6,145 nt of DNA from Bacillota bacterium (GCA_023440105.1 JAEXSY010000128.1:1-6145); one strand, 5' to 3'. Positions 1-4,945 are shown, numbered from the stretch's first letter. A program made the numbers and translations. The notes: generated from the sequence alone by a model not told the origin.

Positions 1-300
1 AGACTTGCCTGTTAAGGTTTCATAATTAATCAGTTTTAATCGTCCATTACCAGCATCAATAGAAAAGGCAGCAACTCCATTGCTTTCAAGATCCTTCTCC
101 TCTGGTGATTTTATTACAGAATATAAGCATTTATTTTCCTTATCGATTACTGTATAGGTGGGGTTTTGTAGCTCTGCCCCTAAGGCTATATCTTGGATTG
201 ATCCACTTCTTAAGTCAAATGTAAAAGTATAAATACCTTTACTTTCTCCATGAGTATAAGTTCCTATATAGCCTCTTATAATAGAATTATTATTATCCAT
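1..300 (-). CDS. pgl: 6-phosphogluconolactonase family protein (lactonase, beta-propeller), N-terminal part
   Basis: The first 100 residues are present; the gene runs off the left edge. The N-terminus reads YIGTYTHGESKGIYTF, the typical first strand and turn of the seven-bladed propeller lactonases (Pfam Lactonase family). This is followed by a propeller-like pattern: a 'NPTY' turn at residues 47-50, 'LYSV' at 59-62, and 'GVAAFSIDAGNGRL' at 75-88. Family members of this type are roughly 340-390 aa and cytoplasmic, and some hydrolyse 6-phosphogluconolactone in the oxidative pentose phosphate pathway. Others in the family have unknown substrates, so the exact reaction is inferred. The ATG at 300-298 is supported by AGGAGG (plus-strand 307-312) six bases upstream. 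A terminator separates the gene from the upstream HxlR gene, so it probably has its own promoter. Confidence 0.85.
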   Translation of the reverse strand, partial: MDNNNSIIRGYIGTYTHGESKGIYTFTFDLRSGSIQDIALGAELQNPTYTVIDKENKCLYSVIKSPEEKDLESNGVAAFSIDAGNGRLKLINYETLTGKS

Positions 301-313
301 TAGAAACCTCCTG

Positions 314-323
314 TTGTTAACAA
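314..323. promoter_or_regulatory. 10-bp palindrome between the pgl -10 box and RBS (possible operator)
   Basis: TTGTTAACAA is a perfect palindrome placed just after the expected transcription start and before the AGGAGG of pgl, where a bound repressor would block transcription. Its centre (318.5) is exactly 60 bp from the centre of the related palindrome at 371-386. Confidence 0.35.
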
Positions 324-332
324 TATATATAA

Positions 333-338
333 ATTATA
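333..338 (-). promoter_or_regulatory. Putative -10 box of the pgl promoter
   Basis: Read on the minus strand this is a perfect TATAAT, about 33 bases upstream of the pgl start codon. No good -35 hexamer is visible at 16-18 bp; an A/T-rich stretch with a run of eight T lies in the spacer. The weak -35 suggests either a poor promoter or dependence on an activator. Confidence 0.5.
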
Positions 339-370
339 CCTTATAAAAAAAACCTTGCTTTCTTTTCTGT

Positions 371-386
371 AATTGTTTAAACAATT
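371..386. promoter_or_regulatory. 16-bp perfect palindrome upstream of pgl (possible operator)
   Basis: AATTGTTTAAACAATT is a perfect palindrome about 33 bp upstream of the pgl -10 box. It shares the outer half-site TTGTT/AACAA with a second palindrome at 314-323. The position suits a regulator binding upstream of RNA polymerase. I do not recognise the cognate regulator; it does not match the longer Rex consensus. Confidence 0.4.
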
Positions 387-417
387 TTAACCTCTTGTTC
401 TCCTATGTATGTAAAGT

Positions 418-442
418 AAAAAAAGCGACAAAGTCGCTTTTT
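418..442 (-). terminator. Intrinsic terminator of the HxlR gene
   Basis: The inverted repeat AAAAAGCGAC / GTCGCTTTTT has a three-base loop at 430-432. On the minus strand it ends in seven T, beginning one base after the HxlR stop codon. The opposite strand also ends in five T, so it may work in both directions. It separates hxlR from pgl. Confidence 0.85.
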
Positions 443-443
443 A

Positions 444-755
444 CTAATCAATCCATTTTTCAGCCCAATGCTGTATATCGTCCATTGAGGCTTTTAAAGC
501 ACGGCCTTTTTCTGAAAGAGAATACTCTATACGAACAGGTATATCAGGATAAACACTTCTCACTATAATCTCTTCCATTTCCAGTTCCTTAAAACGCTCT
601 GTGAGCATTCTATCACTTAATTCAGGGATTAATGACTTTATATCTGAAAATCGCTTAGGACCATCCATAAGTGATTGAATTATGAGGCCGTTCCACTTTT
701 TCCCTAAGAGCTGAAAGGCCTTTTCAAATTTAGGACAAAGCTCCATTCCACTCAT
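444..755 (-). CDS. HxlR-family winged-helix transcriptional regulator
   Basis: The protein is 103 aa, within the usual 100-130 aa of the HxlR (DUF24/MarR-like) family. Features in order: an N-terminal Cys at residue 7 in the 'CPKF' motif; 'LLGKKW' at 16-21, a variant of the family hallmark LLGGKW; the helix-turn-helix with 'RFSDIKSLIPELSDRMLTERF' spread over 35-55; and the wing at about 62-84 ending in 'YSLSEKG'. Family members are cytoplasmic dimers. Several (YodB/HypR-type) use the conserved N-terminal Cys to sense electrophiles, quinones or disulfide stress, so redox sensing is plausible here but inferred. The first ATG is chosen because AGAGGTGA lies six bases upstream; a second ATG three codons in has no such site. 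The target may be its own promoter, which contains a dyad, or a gene outside the window. Confidence 0.9.
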   Translation of the reverse strand: MSGMELCPKFEKAFQLLGKKWNGLIIQSLMDGPKRFSDIKSLIPELSDRMLTERFKELEMEEIIVRSVYPDIPVRIEYSLSEKGRALKASMDDIQHWAEKWID

Positions 756-777
756 AATATATCACCTCTTTTAATTA

Positions 778-805
778 ATTTTATCACTTATTTATTAAAA
801 GTAAA
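778..805 (-). promoter_or_regulatory. Putative hxlR promoter
   Basis: On the minus strand TTTACT (805-800) and TAAAAT (783-778) are separated by 16 bp, a fair sigma-A-type promoter, about 23 bases upstream of the start codon. The -35 box falls inside the 787-809 inverted repeat. Confidence 0.45.
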
Positions 806-809
806 TAAG
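787..809. promoter_or_regulatory. Inverted repeat overlapping the hxlR promoter (possible autoregulatory operator)
   Basis: The perfect 8-bp arms CTTATTTA and TAAATAAG are separated by seven bases. They overlap the -35 box and spacer of the hxlR promoter, where autorepression by an HxlR dimer would act. A third partial half-site, CTTATTTT, occurs at 823-830. The AT-rich composition makes chance dyads fairly common. Confidence 0.4.
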
Positions 810-840
810 GGAAATATAATAACTTATTTTAGGTAAGAGG

Positions 841-1116
841 GGAAAAGCAGTGAAGAACTAAAAAGTAAGAGTGAAGAGATAAAAGATAAGGGCAAAAAGA
901 TAAAGAGCAGTGAAGAACAAAGAGCAGTGAAGAGGTAAGAGTGAAAAGTGAAGAGTTGAAAAGATAGGTAAGAAGTAAGAAGTAAAAACTAAGAGCTAAG
1001 AGTTTAAAAGACAAGAGCAGTGAAGAGTTGAAGAGTAAGAGTGGAAGAGATAAGGAGCAGAAAAAGGGACAAGAGCAAAAAGATAAGGGCAAAGAAAAAA
1101 GATAAGAGCAAGAGAT
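841..1116 (+). repeat. Purine-rich low-complexity repeat array, left copy
   Basis: About 275 bp made almost entirely of A and G with single T or C at intervals. It is built from short words: GCAGTGAAGA (starting at 847, 907, 924 and 1017), TAAGAGTGAA, and AAGATAAGRGC-like words. The stretch 924-955 matches 2562-2593 and 2614-2645 in the right array at about 31 of 32 positions each. There is no start codon with a ribosome site and no coding pattern on either strand. Together with the hxlR promoter region (756-830) and the sigma promoter region (1117-1220) it fills the 465-bp gap between the two genes. It lies upstream of the predicted sigma promoter, so it would not be in that transcript. Confidence 0.8.
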
Positions 1117-1140
1117 ATAATTGAATTAGTTTGAAAACTT

Positions 1141-1169
1141 TTGGTTAAAGTTGGGGGTAATTATATTAT
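1141..1169 (+). promoter_or_regulatory. Putative promoter of the sigma/anti-sigma operon
   Basis: TTGGTT (1141-1146), a 17-bp spacer and TATTAT (1164-1169) form a sigma-A-like promoter about 50 bases before the start codon. An overlapping ECF-like alternative (TGAAAAC at 1132-1138, GGTA at 1156-1159) would suit autoregulation. Neither can be confirmed from sequence alone. Confidence 0.45.
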
Positions 1170-1220
1170 AGATAAAATAATTGTTTATTATAGCTATATA
1201 ACGATTAAGAGGAGGGGGAA

Positions 1221-1772
1221 ATGGAAAAGGAAATTATAAACGGAATAAAAAACAAAGATAAGCATGCTTTTGAAGCTTTGTATAATAAATATGCTTCCTA
1301 TGCTCTAAGAACAGCTTATTTAATTACAAAAAATAAAGCAATGGCACAGGATGCAGTTCAGGAGTGCTTTGTGAAGATATATTTTTCCATAGATAGCTTT
1401 GATGAAGAAAGACCTTTCAAGCCATATTTATATAGGGCATTGGTTAATGAGTGCTATAGTTTATTAAAGAAAAATTCTAAGACAGTATTTTTAGAGGATT
1501 TTCCTGTAGAGCAGGAACAAGAAAAATATTATGAAGACTTTTATTCTGATAAATATTCATTATTATATAAGGGAATAAGCAGACTGAATATAAATCAAAG
1601 GGTAGCAATAATACTTATGTATTTTAGAGGGTTTAAGGAGAAGGAAATAGCTGAGATTTTAGATATTAATATCAATACGTTAAAATCTAGGCTTTTCAAA
1701 GGAAGGCAGAAGCTTAAGGATTTCCTTAAAAAAAGTAATATGGGGGAGGAATACGATGAGTACAAATTTTAG
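1221..1772 (+). CDS. ECF-type RNA polymerase sigma factor
   Basis: The protein is 183 aa, typical of group 4 (extracytoplasmic function) sigma factors, which direct RNA polymerase to a small stress or envelope regulon. Region 2 spans about residues 14-82. It contains 'HAFEALYNKYASYALRTAY' and the core-binding helix 'AQDAVQECFVKIY' (42-54), followed by 'YLYRALVNECYSLLKK'. An acidic linker (91-110) leads to region 4 at about 113-169. Its helix-turn-helix, 'KEKEIAEILDININTLKSRL', is at 139-158, followed by 'FKGRQKLKDFL'. Regions 1 and 3 are absent, as expected. The start is set by GAGGAGGGGG three bases upstream. The last ten codons overlap the next gene's RBS and start, so the two are translationally coupled. 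The target regulon cannot be read from this window, and the ECF subgroup is not assigned. Confidence 0.95.
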   Translation: MEKEIINGIKNKDKHAFEALYNKYASYALRTAYLITKNKAMAQDAVQECFVKIYFSIDSFDEERPFKPYLYRALVNECYSLLKKNSKTVFLEDFPVEQEQEKYYEDFYSDKYSLLYKGISRLNINQRVAIILMYFRGFKEKEIAEILDININTLKSRLFKGRQKLKDFLKKSNMGEEYDEYKF

Positions 1773-2538
1773 TGAAGACATGAGGGAAGCTATGATGAAG
1801 GGCAGCAGCAATATGGAAGGGGCAGAAAGAGAAGTTTGGAAGAATATTTCCTTGGAAATAAGTAAAAGAGAAGAAGCAGATAAGAGAGAGGAGACTATGA
1901 AAAAGAAAAATGATAGATTTATGTGGGTAAAGGTTGGTACTGCAGCTGCTTTGGCAATAATTATACTGGCTGCTACAGATCCAGGACAGACAGCTATAGC
2001 AAAGTTTAAGGAGTTTTTTGCACCAGAAAAACAGATTACTCAGGAATTAGAAGGAGATAAGGAAGAAACGGATCTTCAGCTTAATGAAAGTAAAATGGGA
2101 TATATAATGTATTATGATAGTGAGAGATATACCTTAAGAACTGAAGGGGACAAGGATATAATAGAATCTATATATAATGGTTCTTCAGAGGTTCAGCTCC
2201 CTGATGTTTTCATGGAGATATATCAGCAGGAAAATACTACTCTAGAGGAGGAGGTAGCAAAGCTAGAGCAGGAGCTATCAAAGATATTCCCAGAGGTTAC
2301 AAAGGAAGAAGAAACGGATCCAGTTAAGGGCATAATGATAAAGGGTAAGGAGGGTAATGACTTTGATTCTATTATCGTTAAATATCATGTTTTAGATAAT
2401 ACTAAGGGTGGAGTATTCATAATAAAGGAGCAGTATTTCCTGGAGGCAGCAGAAGGGCATGGAGCAAGGTTCACTTATATGCTTAGGGAGTTTCAAATTG
2501 TTGATGGGGAGGAGAAGAGTGTAGTCCCTAATAAGTAA
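1756..2538 (+). CDS. Putative membrane-bound anti-sigma factor
   Basis: The protein is 260 aa, and its first 17 bp overlap the sigma gene. GGGGGAGGA six bases upstream supports the ATG. Layout: a charged N-terminal cytoplasmic segment (1-55) rich in Glu and Lys; one transmembrane helix at about 56-73 (around 'GTAAALAIIILAA'); then an outside domain of about 185 residues. The outside domain has a short Glu-rich, coiled-coil-like stretch at 158-178 and alternating beta-type segments at the C-terminus. Position, overlap and single-pass topology are the usual signs of a cognate anti-sigma factor that holds the sigma factor at the membrane. The protein has no cysteine, so the zinc-binding HxxxCxxC anti-sigma motif is absent. 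I cannot assign the outside domain to a named family. The anti-sigma role is inferred from context. Confidence 0.75.
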   Translation: MSTNFSEDMREAMMKGSSNMEGAEREVWKNISLEISKREEADKREETMKKKNDRFMWVKVGTAAALAIIILAATDPGQTAIAKFKEFFAPEKQITQELEGDKEETDLQLNESKMGYIMYYDSERYTLRTEGDKDIIESIYNGSSEVQLPDVFMEIYQQENTTLEEEVAKLEQELSKIFPEVTKEEETDPVKGIMIKGKEGNDFDSIIVKYHVLDNTKGGVFIIKEQYFLEAAEGHGARFTYMLREFQIVDGEEKSVVPNK

Positions 2539-2539
2539 T

Positions 2540-2735
2540 AGTGAAGAAGTAAGAGCAAAGAGCAGTGAAGAGCTAAGAGTGAAAAGTGAAGAGATAAAAG
2601 ATAAGAGCAAAGTGCAGTGAAGAAGTAAGAGTGAAAAGTGAAGAGATAAAAGATACGAGCAAAAGATAAGGAACAGGAGCAAAAGATAAGAGATAAGAGC
2701 AAAAGATAAGAGCAAAAGATGAGAGAAAAAGATAT
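2540..2735 (+). repeat. Purine-rich low-complexity repeat array, right copy
   Basis: The array starts two bases after the anti-sigma stop codon. It contains a tandem duplication with a 52-bp period: 2562-2613 and 2614-2665 agree at about 47-48 of 52 positions. After this come words of the type GAGCAAAAGATAAG at 2657, 2677 and 2697 (exact 20-bp steps) and a shortened copy at 2710. The word GCAGTGAAGA, found four times in the left array, recurs here at 2562 and 2614, in the same orientation. No coding pattern is seen. It would lie in the 3' untranslated part of the sigma operon mRNA. Confidence 0.85.
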
Positions 2736-2770
2736 AGGCGAGGGTGTGAGAAGGATTTGGGGTGAGTCAT

Positions 2771-2806
2771 AGGGCTGCTGAGGGGGCAGCTTTATGGCTT
2801 TTTTTT
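2771..2806 (+). terminator. Candidate terminator of the sigma/anti-sigma operon
   Basis: AGGGCTGC (2771-2778) can pair with GCAGCTTT (2786-2793) around a seven-base loop, giving eight pairs of which two are G-U. A run of eight T (2799-2806) follows, but five bases (ATGGC) separate stem and T-run. That gap is longer than usual for an efficient intrinsic terminator, so the call is tentative. Confidence 0.5.
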
Positions 2807-3010
2807 GGAGGCAAGAGAGCTTATTGTGTTATAAGTGAAGGGGAAATATATATTCCTGGAGATACAATGGGGACAGATAGTTATAGTACTGATCTAGAAA
2901 TGTTGTAAGGAGTGATAATTATAAATATAATGATTATTATATGATGTAGTATATTGATGAAGTATGCTTCAAGGAATAATTGATTTTATAGAAAATTTGG
3001 AGGTTGTAGG
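2807..3010 (+). other. Intergenic region and 5' leader before the PAP2 gene
   Basis: No convincing gene is present here. A short open frame starting at GTG 2762 runs through to 2908 (see findings). The stretch holds the PAP2 promoter (2903-2931), a small perfect dyad TGAAG/CTTCA at 2958-2971 in the predicted leader, and the GGAGG ribosome site at 2999-3003. With the right repeat array and the terminator candidate it fills the gap between 2538 and 3011. Confidence 0.6.
2903..2931 (+). promoter_or_regulatory. Sigma-A-like promoter for the PAP2-iadA unit
   Basis: TTGTAA (2903-2908), a 17-bp spacer and a perfect TATAAT (2926-2931) form a good housekeeping promoter. Transcription would start near 2938, leaving a leader of roughly 70 bases before the PAP2 start codon. 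Confidence 0.7.
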
Positions 3011-3574
3011 ATGCATGATATTGTGACATTTATCAATGAAATAGATATAGGCATATTAAAGGGAATTCAGGATGTATTGCAGAGTGACTTTATGGATAGA
3101 GTAATGCCTTTTATAACATTTTTGGGAGATCGGGGACTTATATGGATTGTGATATCTCTTATGCTTATTATTACAAAAAAGTATAGGAAGGCTGGGATTA
3201 TTGGGTTAATGGCTCTATTGATAACTACTTTGTTAGGAGAGGTTGTTATTAAGAATCTAATTCAGAGGGCAAGACCATTTATTGGTATGGAAGAATTAAA
3301 GCTATTAATTACAGAACCTACAAGCTTTTCTTTTCCATCAGGGCATACAGGCTCTTCCTTTGCAGTGGCTACTGCTTTAGCGATTAATATAAAAAGGTAT
3401 GGAAAGTATTTTTTGATACTGGCTGCTCTTATTGCTTTCTCTAGGCTGTATCTATTTGTTCATTTTCCTTCAGATATAGCAGGAGGAATAATACTAGGAG
3501 TTTTAAGCGCTAAGATTGCACAAGCAATTTATAATAGAATAACAGATAGGAAAAATGAAAAAACTAGCTTATAG
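3011..3574 (+). CDS. PAP2-family membrane phosphatase (possible undecaprenyl-diphosphatase)
   Basis: The 187-aa integral membrane protein has all three signature motifs of the type 2 phosphatidic acid phosphatase superfamily: KNLIQRARP (K81, R88, P89), PSGH (109-112) and SRLYLFVHFPSD (S144, R145, H151, D155). H112 and H151 are the expected catalytic histidines. Hydrophobic segments fall at about 42-55, 61-80, 112-126, 132-147 and 153-173. Bacterial members of this size dephosphorylate lipid substrates such as undecaprenyl pyrophosphate (BcrC-like) or phosphatidylglycerol phosphate (PgpB-like). The motifs do not separate these, so the substrate is uncertain. GGAGG seven bases upstream supports the ATG. 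iadA follows after 42 bp with no terminator, so the two are probably co-transcribed, although no shared pathway is obvious. A role in envelope lipid recycling would fit but is inferred. Confidence 0.92.
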   Translation: MHDIVTFINEIDIGILKGIQDVLQSDFMDRVMPFITFLGDRGLIWIVISLMLIITKKYRKAGIIGLMALLITTLLGEVVIKNLIQRARPFIGMEELKLLITEPTSFSFPSGHTGSSFAVATALAINIKRYGKYFLILAALIAFSRLYLFVHFPSDIAGGIILGVLSAKIAQAIYNRITDRKNEKTSL

Positions 3575-3616
3575 GCCAAATAATTAATTGTTCTTTAGAA
3601 AAAAGTGAGGTGAAAT

Positions 3617-4792
3617 ATGCTTAAGGTTATAAGGAATGTTGAGGTGTACTCTCCAGATTATTTAGGGATAAAAACTGTTGTAATAGTTGGGGATAAAATT
3701 GAAGGTATATATGATAAATTAGAGGTGCCTGAGGATTTCATATCTATAGAAGTTATAGAAGGAAAGGAGCTTTTATTGGTTCCGGGATTTATTGATAATC
3801 ATGTTCATATTGTTGGTGGCGGAGGTGAAGGTGGATTTGCCACAAGGACGCCTGAGATTCAACTATCAGACCTTACAACAGCAGGGATAACTACTGTTAT
3901 AGGTTGCCTGGGTACGGATAATGTTTGTAGAAATCTAACCAGTCTTTATGCTAAAGCCTGCGGACTTGAAAGTGAGGGATTAACTACCCGTATTTATACA
4001 GGCAGCTATGAAATTCCGGTGAAGCCTCTAACCAGTAGTATTAAAGAGGATATGATGCTCATCGATAAAGTGATAGGTGTTGGTGAAATTGCACTGTCGG
4101 ACCATCGATCATCTCAGCCTACCTATGAGGAGTTTATAAGAACTGTGGCTCTGGCTAGGGTAGGAGGTATGCTCTCAGGGAAAAGCGGCGTGGTAAATAT
4201 TCATTTAGGTACTGGAAGGAAGAAGTTTGAATATCTTTTCAGGCTCATGGAAGAAGCAGAGATTCCAATATCTCAAGTACTGCCTACTCATTGTAATCGA
4301 GAAGGAAGAGTATTCCGTGAGGCTGTTAAATTTGCTAAGCTAGGAGGGAATATAGACCTTTCTACAAGCTTTAACCCTGAAGATATGGAGCCAGAAGAGG
4401 TGAGAGCTTCAGAAGCTTTTAAAAAATTAATAGAAAATGGAGTTTTAGAAGATAATATAACTTTTTCCTCTGATGGAAATGGTAGTATGCCAACCTTTAA
4501 TGAAAAAAATGAAATTGTGGGCCTTGGAATATGCTCCGTGGCTTCTCTCTTTCAGGAAGTAAGAGCAGCAGTACTGGAACATAATATTCCTTTAGATAAG
4601 GTGCTGAAAACTGTTACCACTAATCCATCAAGAATATTTAAGCTAGAGCAAAAGGGGGAAATAGCAGCAGGAAAGGATGCAGATATTGTTCTGCTCCATA
4701 AGGAAGACTTGTCTATAAATCAAGTTATAGCCAAAGGAAAAATCCATGTTAAGGAAGGTAAAGCGGTAATTAAAGGAACCTACGAAAAGTGA
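3617..4792 (+). CDS. iadA: Isoaspartyl dipeptidase (beta-aspartyl peptidase, M38 family)
   Basis: The protein is 391 aa, nearly the length of E. coli IadA (390 aa). It is a cytoplasmic binuclear-metal amidohydrolase that cleaves dipeptides with an isoaspartyl bond, which arise from damaged Asn and Asp residues. Visible residues, by analogy with the E. coli enzyme: the HxH metal pair H62/H64 in 'FIDNHVH'; E71 in 'GGGGEGG'; Y131; 'SDHRSSQPT' with R164; metal ligand H196 in 'NIHLG'; H225 and R228 in 'LPTHCNR'; and catalytic D286 with S290 in 'SSDGNGS'. The C-terminal 'GEIAAGKDADIVLL' is the classic amidohydrolase ending. One oddity is that the bridging carboxylated Lys of E. coli IadA (K162) corresponds to E157 here ('GVGEIALSDHR'). 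AGTGAGGTGA upstream supports the ATG. It is likely in one operon with the PAP2 gene. Confidence 0.93.
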   Translation: MLKVIRNVEVYSPDYLGIKTVVIVGDKIEGIYDKLEVPEDFISIEVIEGKELLLVPGFIDNHVHIVGGGGEGGFATRTPEIQLSDLTTAGITTVIGCLGTDNVCRNLTSLYAKACGLESEGLTTRIYTGSYEIPVKPLTSSIKEDMMLIDKVIGVGEIALSDHRSSQPTYEEFIRTVALARVGGMLSGKSGVVNIHLGTGRKKFEYLFRLMEEAEIPISQVLPTHCNREGRVFREAVKFAKLGGNIDLSTSFNPEDMEPEEVRASEAFKKLIENGVLEDNITFSSDGNGSMPTFNEKNEIVGLGICSVASLFQEVRAAVLEHNIPLDKVLKTVTTNPSRIFKLEQKGEIAAGKDADIVLLHKEDLSINQVIAKGKIHVKEGKAVIKGTYEK

Positions 4793-4805
4793 TTAATTTT
4801 TTATT

Positions 4806-4836
4806 AAGGATAATAAACTATTAGATTATTATCCTT
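4806..4836 (+). terminator. Strong hairpin after iadA (probable terminator, weak T-tract)
   Basis: A perfect 11-bp inverted repeat, AAGGATAATAA / TTATTATCCTT, has a nine-base loop (4817-4825) and starts 13 bases after the iadA stop codon. It is followed by TATATAATATA rather than a pure T-run, so termination efficiency is uncertain. It lies between the iadA unit and the thioredoxin promoter. Confidence 0.55.
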
Positions 4837-4870
4837 ATATATAATATACTAGCATTAGAACCTCAGTCCA

Positions 4871-4899
4871 TTGACAGGGGTTTTAATATACTATAATAT
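4871..4899 (+). promoter_or_regulatory. Consensus promoter of the thioredoxin operon
   Basis: A perfect -35 TTGACA (4871-4876), a 17-bp spacer and a TAATAT -10 (4894-4899) are present. An overlapping TATAAT at 4892-4897 has a 15-bp spacer. Transcription would begin near 4905. This is the best promoter match in the window and suggests strong expression unless repressed. Confidence 0.8.
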
Positions 4900-4909
4900 A
4901 AAAATATAG

Positions 4910-4924
4910 TACCCCTTAGGGGTA
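4910..4924. promoter_or_regulatory. C4/G4 dyad in the trx promoter, CsoR/CstR-like operator candidate
   Basis: TACCCC-TTA-GGGGTA is a perfect inverted repeat located roughly at +5 to +20 of the predicted transcript, a classic repressor position. Operators of the CsoR/CstR (DUF156) family, which sense copper or sulfane sulfur, typically consist of such paired C- and G-tracts within AT-rich flanks. AATATA/TATATT elements flank it at 4895-4900 and 4928-4933. No CsoR-type gene is in the window. In RNA the same sequence would form a short 5' hairpin, an alternative role. Confidence 0.5.
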
Positions 4925-4940
4925 TGTTATATTAAAAAAT

Positions 4941-4945
4941 GGAGG
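4941..4945 (+). promoter_or_regulatory. Ribosome binding site that sets the thioredoxin start
   Basis: GGAGG sits eight bases before ATG 4954. The in-frame ATG at 4939 overlaps this site by one base and has only A/T sequence ahead of it, so it would add five residues that thioredoxins do not have. The start at 4954 is therefore preferred. Confidence 0.85.

Noticed and set aside
371..386. Rex-type redox operator upstream of pgl
   Set aside because: The palindrome lacks the longer spaced TTGTTAA-N4-TTAACAA layout expected for clostridial Rex sites.
829..1092. Minus-strand open frame rich in Leu, Ser and Phe across the left array
   Set aside because: The plus strand is almost pure purine and rarely contains TTA, CTA or TCA, so minus frames stay open by composition. 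There is no ribosome site and no domain, and the hydrophobic look is the translation of CTT/TCT repeats.
841..2735. Flanking arrays as a CRISPR locus or insertion-sequence ends
   Set aside because: There are no regular repeat-spacer units, no unique spacers, no terminal inverted repeats and no transposase. The words are degenerate and in direct orientation.
2392..2770. Three overlapping minus-strand open frames (2392-2715, 2493-2702, 2573-2770) across the right array
   Set aside because: They have the same repeat-driven composition in several frames at once. One overlaps the anti-sigma gene end. No start signals or recognisable family were found.
2958..2971. TGAAG/CTTCA dyad in the PAP2 leader as a riboswitch or attenuator
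   Set aside because: There are only five base pairs and no T-run or conserved aptamer sequence. It is too short to support a regulatory call.
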